From NCBI GenBank assembly GCA_026705345.1, contig JAPPAV010000137.1, positions 1 to 64,000 of the forward strand: DNA of 64,000 nt, read 5' to 3'. Shown here in pieces: positions 9,785 through 19,539 of the stretch. This DNA comes from Gammaproteobacteria bacterium (GTDB lineage Bacteria > Pseudomonadota > Gammaproteobacteria > Pseudomonadales > Azotimanducaceae). A model generated the notes under the pieces. The model was not told the origin of the DNA and did not search any database. It was given only the letters and a program-made list of their open reading frames with translations. The position numbers and the translations under genes are program-made. Numbering within the stretch: the stretch's first letter is position 1; every line of letters starts with the position of its first letter.

Positions 9785-10195
9785 CTAGGGCGCGGATGCG
9801 GCAACGGACACCTTCTCGGCGCCCGCCACGCGCGCCTGGTCGATGACTCTCACCATGAGGCCGGAATCCGTCGCCCGGTCCGCGATGACCACCACGGTCG
9901 CGTCGGGTTTGCTGGCCAGACCGGAAACGATATTCGCCCGGATCGTTCCGGCGTGGACGAGGCGATCCTCGACGAAGATCTGACCGGCGGCGTCGATGCG
10001 AACGGCGATCACCTCGGAACGTTTCTGCTCTTCGACGGGGGCGTTGGAGGGCCGGTCGAGGTCCACGCCCAGTTCCTTGCGGAACGAGGTGGTCACGATG
10101 AAGAAGATCAGCATGATGAACACGATGTCGAGCAGCGGCGTGACGTTGATGTCGGCTGTTTGGGCGGGCCGCTTGCGGCGTTTGCGCTCAATCAT
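9785..10195 (-). CDS. exbD: ExbD/TolR-family protein (second copy)
   Basis: MIERKRRKRPAQTADINVTPLLDIVFIMLIFFIVTTSFRKELGVDLDRPS. Confidence 0.95.
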   Translation of the reverse strand: MIERKRRKRPAQTADINVTPLLDIVFIMLIFFIVTTSFRKELGVDLDRPSNAPVEEQKRSEVIAVRIDAAGQIFVEDRLVHAGTIRANIVSGLASKPDATVVVIADRATDSGLMVRVIDQARVAGAEKVSVAASAP

Positions 10196-10737
10196 GGTTC
10201 ACGGCCGGCCTCGAATTGCATTCGCAGTCCCTCTTGTAATTCCTCCACTTTGCGTTGTGCGCGCTGCTTCAGCCAGACCGAGAAATACAGTCCCGAAAGA
10301 GCCGCCACGAGGCCGGCCATGGTGGGTATCGTCGCCTGCGAGACGCCGCTGGCCATCAGACGGGCATTCCCGGTGCCAAACGCCGTCAGCGTCTCGAAGA
10401 CCTGCACCATCCCCCAGACGGTTCCCAGCAATCCCAGCAGCGGGAGAACCTGCATGAGTGCTTGAATGAGCCTTAGGTGGCGCTCCGCGTTCAGGCCGAC
10501 CTCGGAGAGAATGAGGCGCCGAACGCTGCCTGCGGACCAGGATCCGTCGCACGGACCCGTTGTCCAGACGAGCCGGGCACCGTGCATTTCCCGCGGAAGA
10601 ATGCGAAAGAAATACCAAAGCCGCTCCACGATCAGGGACCACATGACGACGGTCACGGCGAATATCGCGTACAGGACGGGGCCGCCCAATTCGAAGAAGC
10701 CGCGGAGCGTCGTCCAGCCGTCGTAGAGGAGCGTCAT
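10192..10737 (-). CDS. exbB: MotA/TolQ/ExbB proton channel family protein
   Basis: IQALMQVLPLLGLLGTVWGMVQVFETLTAFGTGNARLMASGVSQATIPTMAGLVAALSGLYFSVWL; overlaps the exbD start. Confidence 0.93.
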   Translation of the reverse strand: MTLLYDGWTTLRGFFELGGPVLYAIFAVTVVMWSLIVERLWYFFRILPREMHGARLVWTTGPCDGSWSAGSVRRLILSEVGLNAERHLRLIQALMQVLPLLGLLGTVWGMVQVFETLTAFGTGNARLMASGVSQATIPTMAGLVAALSGLYFSVWLKQRAQRKVEELQEGLRMQFEAGREP

Positions 10738-10752
10738 CGTCGCGGGCCGTCG

Positions 10753-12231
10753 CTAGCCGGGTTGTCCATCGCCCAATGCATCCTCCGCTCGGCGCGCGAT
10801 CAAACCCCCGCTCTGCTCCTCCAGGATCTCCACCAGCCGATGGCTCGCACTGGAAACGACGCTGTGCAGCAGCACCAACGGAATGGCGACGACCAGCCCC
10901 AGCACCGTGGTCATCAGGGCCTGGGAGATGCCGCCGGCCATCAGCTTGGGATCGCCCGTGCCGAACAGCGTCAACTGCTGGAACGTGATGATCATGCCGA
11001 CCACCGTTCCGAGCAGACCCAGGAGCGGCGCCACGGCGGCGAAGACCTTGAGGATGCCCTGGTAGCGCTCGAGGCGGGGCGCCTCCCGCATGATCGCTTC
11101 GTCGAGCTTGAGCGCCAGCGCGTCGAGGTTCCCCGAGCGGTGTTCCGCGTAGACGCCGAGCACACGACCCAACGGGTTGTCTGCGTTCGGCGTCGAACTT
11201 CGCAGCTGGGCGCGAAGGCGGCGGTCCGCCCCCTGCAGTGCCACGAGACGCCACAGGGCGATGACCAGCCCGACGACGCCCATGCCGATGATCGTGTAGC
11301 CCACGTAGCCGCCCTGGCGTATGCGCTCCGGCAGATCGGGCGCATGGGTCAGCATCTCCAGCAGCCGTCCCCGGGTCGGGTCGACCGCCATGGCCACCGT
11401 GTCCACCGACGCGTCTGTGAGGTCTTCGGCCATGGCGAGAAAGCGTCGCGGCGGCTGGCGCGGCAGTGTTTGCAGCGCACCGGAATCGGGATCCCGGGTC
11501 AGAAACTTCCCGTCGTGGACCAGATTGAATGCGCCTATCCTGATCACCTCGCCAAGCGTCTTCCGGCCGGCCGGGTCCGTGACTTCCGCGGTGAAGCGGA
11601 CCACCTGTCCGGACTGCGCCATCTCCTCGAGCAGCATCAACTGCAGGCCGCGCAGATCCCCCAAACCCGGCAACTCGTCCGCCTGCGCCATCCTGCGGGC
11701 CACGTCGGCACGGTCCGGGTACTGCGCGGACACCAGGGAATCGAGGACTTCCCCCACGGTATTGCCCGCCACGTCCCGCACGACCCCGAACAGTTCGCCG
11801 AAGTTTCCCACCCGGGCTCGCAAGCGCTCCGCAAGCTCCGCCAGGTCCGTTTCGTTCCGCTCGTAGCGCCGGTTGAAGGAGTCGCTGCGGTCTCTCTCCG
11901 TGGCCAGCTCGCGGGACACGTCCTCCAGCATGCGTCGCCGTTCGTCCCTGGCGTCGCGGAAACGTTCGACCCGGGCACGGTTCGCCCGCGAACCCTCCTG
12001 GGCCTCGACCCGGATGAACTCCAGCAGTTGCAGCACCGTGTCGGGCTGTTCCGCGGGCGCGGCCGGCTCGGAATCCTCCCGCGCACCGGACGCAACGGCC
12101 AGCAGCAGGACCGCCGCCGCTCCGCCAACCCGAAGGGGCGACCCTAACGCGCCCGTCAGGGCGCGCGGTCGCCCGCGTCGGACGCGCCGGCTTACCGAAT
12201 AGCGGGACGGGACAAGCCTGTCCCCTCGCAT
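10753..12231 (-). CDS. Long ExbB/TolQ-family protein with N-terminal periplasmic coiled-coil domain (TtpC-like); start uncertain
   Basis: C-terminal ExbB domain (LKVFAAVAPLLGLLGTVVGMIITFQQLTLFGTGDPKLMAGGISQALMTTVLGLVVAIPLVLLHS) after an N-terminal region SRANRARVERFRDARDERRRMLEDVSRELATERDR; candidate ATG at 12231 lies beside a repeat element. Confidence 0.85.
   Translation of the reverse strand: MRGDRLVPSRYSVSRRVRRGRPRALTGALGSPLRVGGAAAVLLLAVASGAREDSEPAAPAEQPDTVLQLLEFIRVEAQEGSRANRARVERFRDARDERRRMLEDVSRELATERDRSDSFNRRYERNETDLAELAERLRARVGNFGELFGVVRDVAGNTVGEVLDSLVSAQYPDRADVARRMAQADELPGLGDLRGLQLMLLEEMAQSGQVVRFTAEVTDPAGRKTLGEVIRIGAFNLVHDGKFLTRDPDSGALQTLPRQPPRRFLAMAEDLTDASVDTVAMAVDPTRGRLLEMLTHAPDLPERIRQGGYVGYTIIGMGVVGLVIALWRLVALQGADRRLRAQLRSSTPNADNPLGRVLGVYAEHRSGNLDALALKLDEAIMREAPRLERYQGILKVFAAVAPLLGLLGTVVGMIITFQQLTLFGTGDPKLMAGGISQALMTTVLGLVVAIPLVLLHSVVSSASHRLVEILEEQSGGLIARRAEDALGDGQPG
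12159..12224 (-). repeat. Degenerate twin-hairpin element, copy 3
   Basis: GGGACGGG-ACAAG-CCTGTCCC at 12204-12224 plus shortened GGGCG/CGCCC stem at 12159-12174; spacer resembles copy 1 (AGCCGG..CCGACGC). Confidence 0.6.
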
Positions 12232-12276
12232 GGAACAAATTCTCAACCCGTTGAATTTGCGTGAGTAACATCGTAG

Positions 12277-12346
12277 GGGCGACGCTTGTCGTCGCCCGTC
12301 CCAAACGCTCCGTTTTCTTGGCAACGGGACGGGACAAGCCCGTCCC
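12277..12346 (-). repeat. 70-bp twin-hairpin (BIME/REP-like) element, copy 2, inverted orientation
   Basis: GGGCGACG-CTTGT-CGTCGCCC (12277-12297), 28-nt spacer, GGGACGGG-ACAAG-CCCGTCCC (12326-12346). Confidence 0.75.
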
Positions 12347-12405
12347 CTACGGCCCGTTGTTCCCTGCCGTCTGCGGCCGGGCCCCGGGGTGGAAACTCGC
12401 GTGAA

Positions 12406-12429
12406 ACAAACGCCAAAGGGAGCGCGCGC
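12406..12429 (-). repeat. 24-nt inverted repeat mate of 8573-8596
   Basis: Exact reverse complement of 8573-8596. Confidence 0.8.
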
Positions 12430-12554
12430 TCTTGCGAACGCGGGCGACCGTGGCGTTTGGTCCCTGCGAGGTCGGTGTGGCTGGGCCGGAGGCGAACCCG
12501 GCACATAGCGAAGCGAAGCGCCGGGCCGACTATGGGGCGGTACGGTCCCGTTGT

Positions 12555-13331
12555 TCATTCGGGTTCCCGGGGTGCCGCGACGGGCAGTGCGAGAATGTCG
12601 GGTGGTGCCAGGCTGCGGGCAATGCGTATTCCGAGCGTGACCGGACGACGGTAGCTGCTGTCGAGGGTGCGCCACTGCCGGGTCCTCGTGTCCCAATAGC
12701 CCGTTTCTTCGCGGTCCATCGTTTGATAGGCGAGCAGCACGCGACCGACGCGGAGGAAGTCCACCGTGCGGGTCGCGCCGGCGATCTCGAGTTCCCCGGA
12801 GTACGACTCGGTGTTGCGGCCGATCGCGACCCCGTCCTGGTAGGACGCCATGACCTGCCGGTACTTTTCCGCGATGGTGACGTCGGCGCGGTCCATGAGT
12901 TCGCGCAACCGCTTCGTGGTGGCAAGCCGCTGGTCCAGGCGGAAAGGCATGTCAATCGAGACGAACCGTTCTAGGTCGTCCACCATGTCCATCAGCAGGG
13001 GAACGAGGCCCCGTTCAAGATCGCCGAAATCGTCGATCTGCCGCGCCAGAGACGCCTTCTCGCGATCCTGGTCGGCGATCGTGCGTTCGAGGTTGTCGTT
13101 GTAGCGACGGGTGCCGTCGAGTTCGTGCAACCGCAGGCGATAGTCGCCGACGGCGTCCTGGGTCTCGTCGGCCAGTTCGTCTACTTCGACTTGGGTCTTC
13201 CGCTCGGCGGCCGTGGCGCCCTGTTGCACGTCCAGGATCTCGTCGACACGTTCATCCGCCGTGACACCGGCACTGGCCAGCAGACCGAGCGCGATCGCGG
13301 CAAGTGTCGCGGCAGACGCGGACTGATCCAT
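12555..13331 (-). CDS. DUF3450 family protein of a TonB2-type operon
   Basis: MDQSASAATLAAIALGLLASAGVTADERVDEILDVQQG signal peptide, then coiled-coil region and MDDLERFVSIDMPF..LPVAAP; position upstream of the TtpC-like gene is typical. Confidence 0.85.
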   Translation of the reverse strand: MDQSASAATLAAIALGLLASAGVTADERVDEILDVQQGATAAERKTQVEVDELADETQDAVGDYRLRLHELDGTRRYNDNLERTIADQDREKASLARQIDDFGDLERGLVPLLMDMVDDLERFVSIDMPFRLDQRLATTKRLRELMDRADVTIAEKYRQVMASYQDGVAIGRNTESYSGELEIAGATRTVDFLRVGRVLLAYQTMDREETGYWDTRTRQWRTLDSSYRRPVTLGIRIARSLAPPDILALPVAAPREPE

Positions 13332-13491
13332 GACACCACTTGCGCAACGGCTGGATACACGCGTGCGTTCGGCGATGGCGGGCTCGATCCCCATGTGTGC
13401 AGATGGAACGCAGAGACCTTGGGCGGTAAGGCCCCGCCGCAACGCACGCGCGGCGTGGAGACACCGACGCGTAGCGTCCGCAGCGTTAAGA

Positions 13492-16400
13492 TCAGTTAGT
13501 CCAGCGCAATTCCAAAGACAGCACTCGACCGCGGGCGTCCCAGCGAACCGGGTCGTATCCCACAGGATCCCAAAAGGGCAGCGGCGACTCGCTCTCGAAC
13601 AGGTTGCGTCCACTGGCACGCACCCGAAGCCCATTGTCCAACTCGTAGGTGAGCGTCAGATCCACAGTCGTCAAGGAGTCGGCCTCAACGGGCGGAAGAC
13701 CCGAGGAGAGATTCGGGCACCGGCCCACTACTTGCTGGCACCTCCCGACGTTGTGGTGCGTATACTTCGGAATTCGGTACACAAAGAGGTCCGCAGCAAG
13801 GCGCTGCCGCTGCCAAGTCAACCGGCCGTTCACTTTGTAGCGGTCACTCCCGTAGGCGGTGCCTAGGCGGTCGGTCTTCGGAGCGCCCTCGACGAGTGTG
13901 AAGTGCTCTTGGAGTACTTTCGTGTACGTGAGCCGGGGTGTGAACCGGCCGATGTCCGTGTCGAAGGAGTACTCGACGGTCGTCCCGATCTGCTCGTTGA
14001 CCTTTCCCGCCAAGTTTATTTCGCCGAAGGTGATGCTTACGGGATATCCGTCCTCGTCACGTTCCACGAACTCCGGGTTGCCTGCAATAATCGCGCGGTT
14101 GGCTTCTCGGGCCTCGCCGTACCCTTGCCAGAAGACGTCCCACGCGTGCTCGATCTTGTCGGTAAAGTTGATTCGTGACCAATCCACCGACCAGCTCAGC
14201 CCCGGAAAGGCCTCCGGACTCCAGTCGAATCCCAGCGAGAGTTTGTCCGCGTACTCGGATCTGAGATTCTCATTGTAACCGGGCTCCAAACGCCGGGCGA
14301 AAGAGAGCTCCTCACCGTCGGGATGCAGAGGGTCGGTAAACCCGAAATATCCATCTCCCGGTTCTTGCGTTCCAAAGTTCTGTTTGTATGCAGGGGGGTG
14401 GAACGACTCCGTCCACGCCGCGCGGAACGCCAGGGAATCGACAGGCTTGAAATGAAGGCCGACCCGTGGCGTGGTATCGCTTCGTGTCACCTTGGTGATG
14501 TTGGGTGTGCCGTCTTCAGTGGTTCGGAAACCGGGTACGTCCGTCCACCCCGTATCCGGGTGCCATGCCCGAACGTCGAAAACGAACCGACGGTCGTCCG
14601 TAACCCCGCCCAGCGGCCCCCGTGCGGAGTAGCTGTCGTGCCGTGCCTGCAGGGTCAGATACAGCCGGCGAACAACCGGGAAGGCATTTTTCTCGCCTAC
14701 CAGCGGGAAGCCCAGCTCGATGAAGGTCGCCCGCTGCCTCCTTTCGGGTCTCTCTATGCCATAGGCTTCCCCGCGGACATCGACCACTTGTCCACCATCG
14801 AAGTGGATGATGGATTGTCCGAGGCCAATGGTCGTTTTCCGATGCTGGCCGCCCACCACGTAGTTGATGGGACCTCCCCAAATCTCGAACAGTTCGCCGC
14901 GCAACAGGCCCTCCGCTGAGGTCGACACCGTGTCGCCGTCTACGTGACGACGCGGTGCGAGGAATGACCCGAAGTCCGACGGTTGGACCGAGCCATCGCC
15001 GAAGGGATTGAAGGCAACGTTGGGATCGGAACTTCTCAACGCCTCGTAGAACTCGGTGGCGCCGGGAACCCCTTCGTCGCGAAAGTAGGCATAGGACGTA
15101 TCCTGCGCCTGGCGCATCGTCGCTGAGCGCGTCACGTTCACGTCGAGTTCGTGGCTGTCGCCAAACCGCCAGAGGACGCCGACGCCGTGAGTGCGCTTTC
15201 TGCTCTCCAACTCCATGGCACTGGGTGGAAGCGATCCCGCTGCTACCTCTCGCAGTGGCCAATACGCTACCACCAGGTGCTCGCCGAAAGGGTTGTAGGC
15301 GTTGCTGGCAGGAATCAGGTAACTGGTCATTCTGGTGGGAAACGCCCGGTAGGCATCATGGTCGGAAATGATCGTCTCGCCATAGATCATGAGATCATCG
15401 TTAAGGTGCTGCTCAGCGCGCACGTTCAACGTCAGGTTGGTGGAGTCCTCCCCGTTGTAAGGGGGCACGAAGTCGAACGGCGCGATGTCGCCGCTGAAAT
15501 CGTCCACCGTAGCGTCAACGCCGCTATGTCCGGACGGAAGCTGGTAGTAGGTATAGGGCCATTTGCAACGGGGGGTCCAAAGGAAAGGTGCGAACCTGAC
15601 TATGTTGGCCTCGCATACAACGCCGGGCTGCCCCTCAGCGTACGAGCGCATGTCGAACTCGGGTCCCAGTAGAGCCCTAAAGTCCATGCTGGTCCAGATC
15701 TTGTGGTTGTTGATGGGCTGGGAGTCGGTGCGGGATACGTTGGCGGTGGCACTGCCGCCCGCCCAGGAGTACCCGCCGCGCACCGTCATTGTCCTGCGGT
15801 CTGCGTCCGTGCTGCTGTATTCCTGTCGAACCACCGCCTCCAAACCCGTGAAGCGTTTCTTGGTAATGAAATTGATGACGCCGCCGATGGCGTCGGCGCC
15901 ATAGATCGCGGAGGTGGCCCCCAAGTCGATATCGACGCGCTCAATCATCGACAGCGGAATGTTCAGGAGGTTGACGCGGTCCAAATCCGACCCGCCCCTG
16001 CCGGCTACGCGTCGGCCATTGACCAGCACCAGCGTGTTCTGCGAACCCATGGCGCGCAGGTTCGCGACCGACGCGCCAAACCCAAGGTAGCCCAACGCTC
16101 GATCCACATCGTCGGGTCCGTTCCAGTCCGTGTTGTTTTGGGTCGTGTTGGACGCATACGCCCACGGCATCTGGCGAAGGAGCTCTTCGAAGCTCGAGAT
16201 TCCCCGCCGCGAGAGGTCGTCGGCGGAGAAGCTGATGACCTGGGTCGTGGGATCGCCGCCCTTCAGCCGCGAACCGGTGACCCGCTGCTCATCCAGTTCG
16301 ACGATGTCTTCTTCGGCCTCCGCCTGCTCGTCTGCGTCATCGTCCTCGGAGTCCCCTTCCTCTGCCGCCGCCTGCAACTGCGCAAGCCGGACTCCCTCGC

Positions 16401-16803
16401 GGCGTTCGTCATCCGCCGGCGTCACCGGGTCCCTGCCTCCCGATCCGGCGTTCTTCACGACAACCAGGTCGTCCGCCTTGAACTTGAAGACCAGGTTCGT
16501 ACCGGCTAGGGCCGCAGTCAGCGCCGCAGGTACGGTGTGCGATCCCCGTACGCCCGTCGATTTCGTGTCCTGCGTGGCCACGGGCGAGAACAGGATCTGG
16601 AGTTCCGCGGTGTTCGCCAGTTCGAGCAGGGCGTCATCGGTGCGTTGCGGCTCGATGTCGAACGTGATTACCTCGTTGCCGACGGCAATGCCAGCATTCG
16701 CGAGTCCAACTCCAAGCAGCGCGCAAGCGATGCGCGGGACGCCGCTTTGCCGGAGCCACTTGCGTTGCGATGTTGGTGCCGATCCTGTTGAAGGGTCTGT
16801 CAT
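13492..16803 (-). CDS. TonB-dependent receptor with N-terminal STN signalling domain
   Basis: ITFDIEPQRTDDALLELANTAELQILFSPVATQDTKSTGVRGSHTVPAALTAALAGTNLVFKF (STN), plug domain (GSQNTLVLVNGRRVAGRGGSDLDRVNLLNIPLSMIERVDIDLGATSAIYGADAIGGVINFITKK), beta-barrel and terminal LRWTN. Confidence 0.95.
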   Translation of the reverse strand: MTDPSTGSAPTSQRKWLRQSGVPRIACALLGVGLANAGIAVGNEVITFDIEPQRTDDALLELANTAELQILFSPVATQDTKSTGVRGSHTVPAALTAALAGTNLVFKFKADDLVVVKNAGSGGRDPVTPADDERREGVRLAQLQAAAEEGDSEDDDADEQAEAEEDIVELDEQRVTGSRLKGGDPTTQVISFSADDLSRRGISSFEELLRQMPWAYASNTTQNNTDWNGPDDVDRALGYLGFGASVANLRAMGSQNTLVLVNGRRVAGRGGSDLDRVNLLNIPLSMIERVDIDLGATSAIYGADAIGGVINFITKKRFTGLEAVVRQEYSSTDADRRTMTVRGGYSWAGGSATANVSRTDSQPINNHKIWTSMDFRALLGPEFDMRSYAEGQPGVVCEANIVRFAPFLWTPRCKWPYTYYQLPSGHSGVDATVDDFSGDIAPFDFVPPYNGEDSTNLTLNVRAEQHLNDDLMIYGETIISDHDAYRAFPTRMTSYLIPASNAYNPFGEHLVVAYWPLREVAAGSLPPSAMELESRKRTHGVGVLWRFGDSHELDVNVTRSATMRQAQDTSYAYFRDEGVPGATEFYEALRSSDPNVAFNPFGDGSVQPSDFGSFLAPRRHVDGDTVSTSAEGLLRGELFEIWGGPINYVVGGQHRKTTIGLGQSIIHFDGGQVVDVRGEAYGIERPERRQRATFIELGFPLVGEKNAFPVVRRLYLTLQARHDSYSARGPLGGVTDDRRFVFDVRAWHPDTGWTDVPGFRTTEDGTPNITKVTRSDTTPRVGLHFKPVDSLAFRAAWTESFHPPAYKQNFGTQEPGDGYFGFTDPLHPDGEELSFARRLEPGYNENLRSEYADKLSLGFDWSPEAFPGLSWSVDWSRINFTDKIEHAWDVFWQGYGEAREANRAIIAGNPEFVERDEDGYPVSITFGEINLAGKVNEQIGTTVEYSFDTDIGRFTPRLTYTKVLQEHFTLVEGAPKTDRLGTAYGSDRYKVNGRLTWQRQRLAADLFVYRIPKYTHHNVGRCQQVVGRCPNLSSGLPPVEADSLTTVDLTLTYELDNGLRVRASGRNLFESESPLPFWDPVGYDPVRWDARGRVLSLELRWTN

Positions 16804-16942
16804 TGCTTGGCTCCTCTGTACGACCGAGACGACGTCGGCTCGAACTCCATGGAATCTCAACCGGACTCCCGCTCAAGACCAACCGCCTGTGCCTAGTACA
16901 ACGCAGCAGCCTGCCCGCCCCTCAACGGCGTGGTGGAAGAAT

Positions 16943-18070
16943 CTACGGAACCTGGTCGCGGGAGTGGTCGACTCGATCAGGAACCCGCAGGCCCCGGCCA
17001 GGGTCGGCACCCACGAGCACGTAGCGGTCGGAATGGCGGACGACTTCCACCGGGACGATTTCTTCGATGGCGGAGAGGATCAGGTCGACGCGCTCCACAC
17101 GGAACAGCCCGCTTACCGGCAGATTCATGATCGTGGCGTCCTCCACCAGGATCTTGACTTGGCTGTAGCGGTTCAACTCCGCGATGACGCGGTACAAGGG
17201 TTCCCCATCGAAACGAACGACGCCTTCACGCCAGCTTTGGATTCGTTCCATGGCGTCCGTGTCGTCCTCGACGACCTGCTGGTATTCTGCGCCGAAGGTC
17301 GCGGTCGTTCCGGCGCGCAGAATGACGTCGTCCATGCCGGACTGTTCCCCAGGCGTTGGTGCCGAGCCCGTGCCGGACTCGGCGGCAACTCTGAGCCTGT
17401 CCCGAGTGGCAGCAACTGGATAGAACGTCTCCTCACCACTCACTGCCACGACGCCCTCGACCACCGCAACCCTGACTTCGTTGCCGTCGACCATGACATT
17501 GAACTGGGTGCCGAGGACGCTAACGACATGTCCCCGGGCCCTAACCGTCAACATCCGGTCGGGGTCCTCCTCGATGTCGAAGAACACCTCGCCGAACTCC
17601 AGGATGATGCTTCGCCTGTCCGGCTCGAGGTTGACCAGCACCCGGGAACCCGTGTTGAGCGTCAATCGGCTGCCGTCGGCCATCGTCACGTTGCGCCGGT
17701 CCCCGACATCGGTCTCGTATACGAACGCTCTCCGCCCTTGCTCCGAGCCACCGAACAAGCCGCTCTGGAGCGCGGGTATTCCCACAACGGCGACAACCAC
17801 CGCCGCTGCAGCTAGCCACGCAGTGCTCTTGCGCCAATTGCGCAGGCCACTGGACGGCGCGGCGGCAAGGTCCGCCTTGCCAGGAATCTCGCCGGCCGCA
17901 TCCCAGAGCGCCAGGACTTCGTCGTACGCCCGTCGGTGTGCGGGGTCCAACCGCAACCAGGAGAAAAGGTCGTCTTCGTCCGCCGCCGTCATTTCTCCGG
18001 AATAGAGACGTGCCACATACCGGGCGGCCTGTTCCTGCACGGTGTTCGGCTGGTCGTCCTTCGTGTTCAT
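16943..18070 (-). CDS. FecR-family anti-sigma factor
   Basis: EQAARYVARLYSGEMTAADEDDLFSWLRLDPAHRRAYDEVLALWDAAG N-terminal motif, single TM, FecR domain (VYETDVGDRRNVTMADGSRLTLNTGSRV). Confidence 0.93.
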   Translation of the reverse strand: MNTKDDQPNTVQEQAARYVARLYSGEMTAADEDDLFSWLRLDPAHRRAYDEVLALWDAAGEIPGKADLAAAPSSGLRNWRKSTAWLAAAAVVVAVVGIPALQSGLFGGSEQGRRAFVYETDVGDRRNVTMADGSRLTLNTGSRVLVNLEPDRRSIILEFGEVFFDIEEDPDRMLTVRARGHVVSVLGTQFNVMVDGNEVRVAVVEGVVAVSGEETFYPVAATRDRLRVAAESGTGSAPTPGEQSGMDDVILRAGTTATFGAEYQQVVEDDTDAMERIQSWREGVVRFDGEPLYRVIAELNRYSQVKILVEDATIMNLPVSGLFRVERVDLILSAIEEIVPVEVVRHSDRYVLVGADPGRGLRVPDRVDHSRDQVP

Positions 18071-18098
18071 GTCGACACCTTCGACTTGCGCCCGGCCA

Positions 18099-18668
18099 CT
18101 AGACCTGGACGCGGGTCCGCAATTCGGCCAGCGCCCGCATGATGTGTTTCTCGACCATGCTGATCGATATGCTCATTTCGTCCGCGATCTCCCTGTAACT
18201 CAGATCCCTGAACCGGCTTAGAGCAAAGGCGCGTTGGCAATTGGCGGGCAGGCCGAGCAGCGCCTCCTCGATCTTCGCAACCTTCTCCTGGCTGGTGAGG
18301 ACTTCCTCTGGCGATGGAATGTCGTCTTCCGATTGCCTTTCGCTGGCCAAGCGCATCGTCACCTTCCTTCGCACGGTGTTACGGCGATGCATGTCGCGGA
18401 TCAGGTTGGTCGCCATCGTCATGAGGTAGAAGCGGGTTTGCGCCTCATCCATCGAGAGGTTTTCCTCGAGGTTGTCTTGCTGCTGCGCCAGCTTCAGGTA
18501 GATTTCCTGCACGACATCTTCGCGATCATGATGATTGGCGAGTCGTGCTCGCAAGAAGCGCAGGATGGCGGATTCGTGATCGCGGACGATCCGCCGCAGA
18601 ACTCCATTGTCTTCACGCGGGTTCCTCCTCGCGCTCAGGTAAACGACGTTGGATTCGTGCTTTGGCAT
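18099..18668 (-). CDS. ECF-family RNA polymerase sigma factor (FecI-like)
   Basis: Region 2 (HHDREDVVQEIYLKLAQQ..LMTMATNLIRDMHRR) and region 4 (LLGLPANCQRAFALSRFRDLSYREIADEMSISISMVEKHIMRALAELR). Confidence 0.95.
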   Translation of the reverse strand: MPKHESNVVYLSARRNPREDNGVLRRIVRDHESAILRFLRARLANHHDREDVVQEIYLKLAQQQDNLEENLSMDEAQTRFYLMTMATNLIRDMHRRNTVRRKVTMRLASERQSEDDIPSPEEVLTSQEKVAKIEEALLGLPANCQRAFALSRFRDLSYREIADEMSISISMVEKHIMRALAELRTRVQV

Positions 18669-18753
18669 CGATTTGCTGTGGCCCCCCGTCTTCGGCCCTT
18701 CTCAAGGAAACGCGCGACCTCGTTGCGCCCTCAATGGCCGCGGTATGAATCTC

Positions 18754-19539
18754 TTAGAACTGAACGTTCCTTAACGCCCTGTACGCCCAGGAGACATCCG
18801 AAGACCGCAGCGCGGTGGCCTGATCGGCGGTCAGACTCAAATCGCCGAAGGGCGTATCGCCGGTGACCTGAAGGGAAACGGCCGACGTGCTGCATTCTCT
18901 TCCCTTGCTTTCACCGAATAACAGCGAATAAACCTGAGTTCCCGTACCGACCAGCACTTGTCGACGTTGCAATGGCATCGGTTGGCATGCGAATTCTGCG
19001 GAGATGTCCATCTGTCCAGTCGGGAAGGCGATTCTGGCTGTGATCCTCTCCCCGCCGTTTAGCATCTGCTGCGCAAGTGAGCTCGCACCCTCGACGAAGG
19101 CGAACGAACTGTCCTGCATGAATCGCGGCAATCTTCCCTTGGAGCGCCCGACGAACAGCACCAGCGCACTCCAGCCCGGATCGTCCAACCCGGTGATCGC
19201 GACCGGTAGGCCGTCGTCCGTGATCGGGACCGTTGCCAAGGCAAATCCGGTACCCATGTCCCTCCTGCCCGAGACGATGGAATCCGGGCACGAATAAACG
19301 GACAGTTGCAGGTGGCCAGTCCCTTGCCTTCCGAACTCCGCGGGCTGGAAATTGGGACCGATGATGGACTGAAGTGTCGCTTGTTCCACCACGAAGACAG
19401 CCAATAGGGACGAGCATGGTGAGTCTGGCGAGACCGTCCAGGTCTCGACATCCTTAACTGACGCGCAACCCCACGAAGCTGCGGCAAGGGCCATGCTGAT
19501 GGAAAAGCGAATCGTGCGGCGAGCGCTTCGTTTGCACAT
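18754..19539 (-). CDS. Predicted lipoprotein of unknown function
   Basis: MCKRSARRTIRFSISMALAAASWGCASVKDVETW: lipoprotein signal with Gly-Cys lipobox; no recognised domain. Confidence 0.65.
   Translation of the reverse strand: MCKRSARRTIRFSISMALAAASWGCASVKDVETWTVSPDSPCSSLLAVFVVEQATLQSIIGPNFQPAEFGRQGTGHLQLSVYSCPDSIVSGRRDMGTGFALATVPITDDGLPVAITGLDDPGWSALVLFVGRSKGRLPRFMQDSSFAFVEGASSLAQQMLNGGERITARIAFPTGQMDISAEFACQPMPLQRRQVLVGTGTQVYSLLFGESKGRECSTSAVSLQVTGDTPFGDLSLTADQATALRSSDVSWAYRALRNVQF

Noticed and set aside
10477-12147. 556-aa plus-strand ORF and the 712-aa minus ORF 10199-12337
   Set aside because: Overlap well-supported exbB genes in other frames; composition is that of shadow ORFs.
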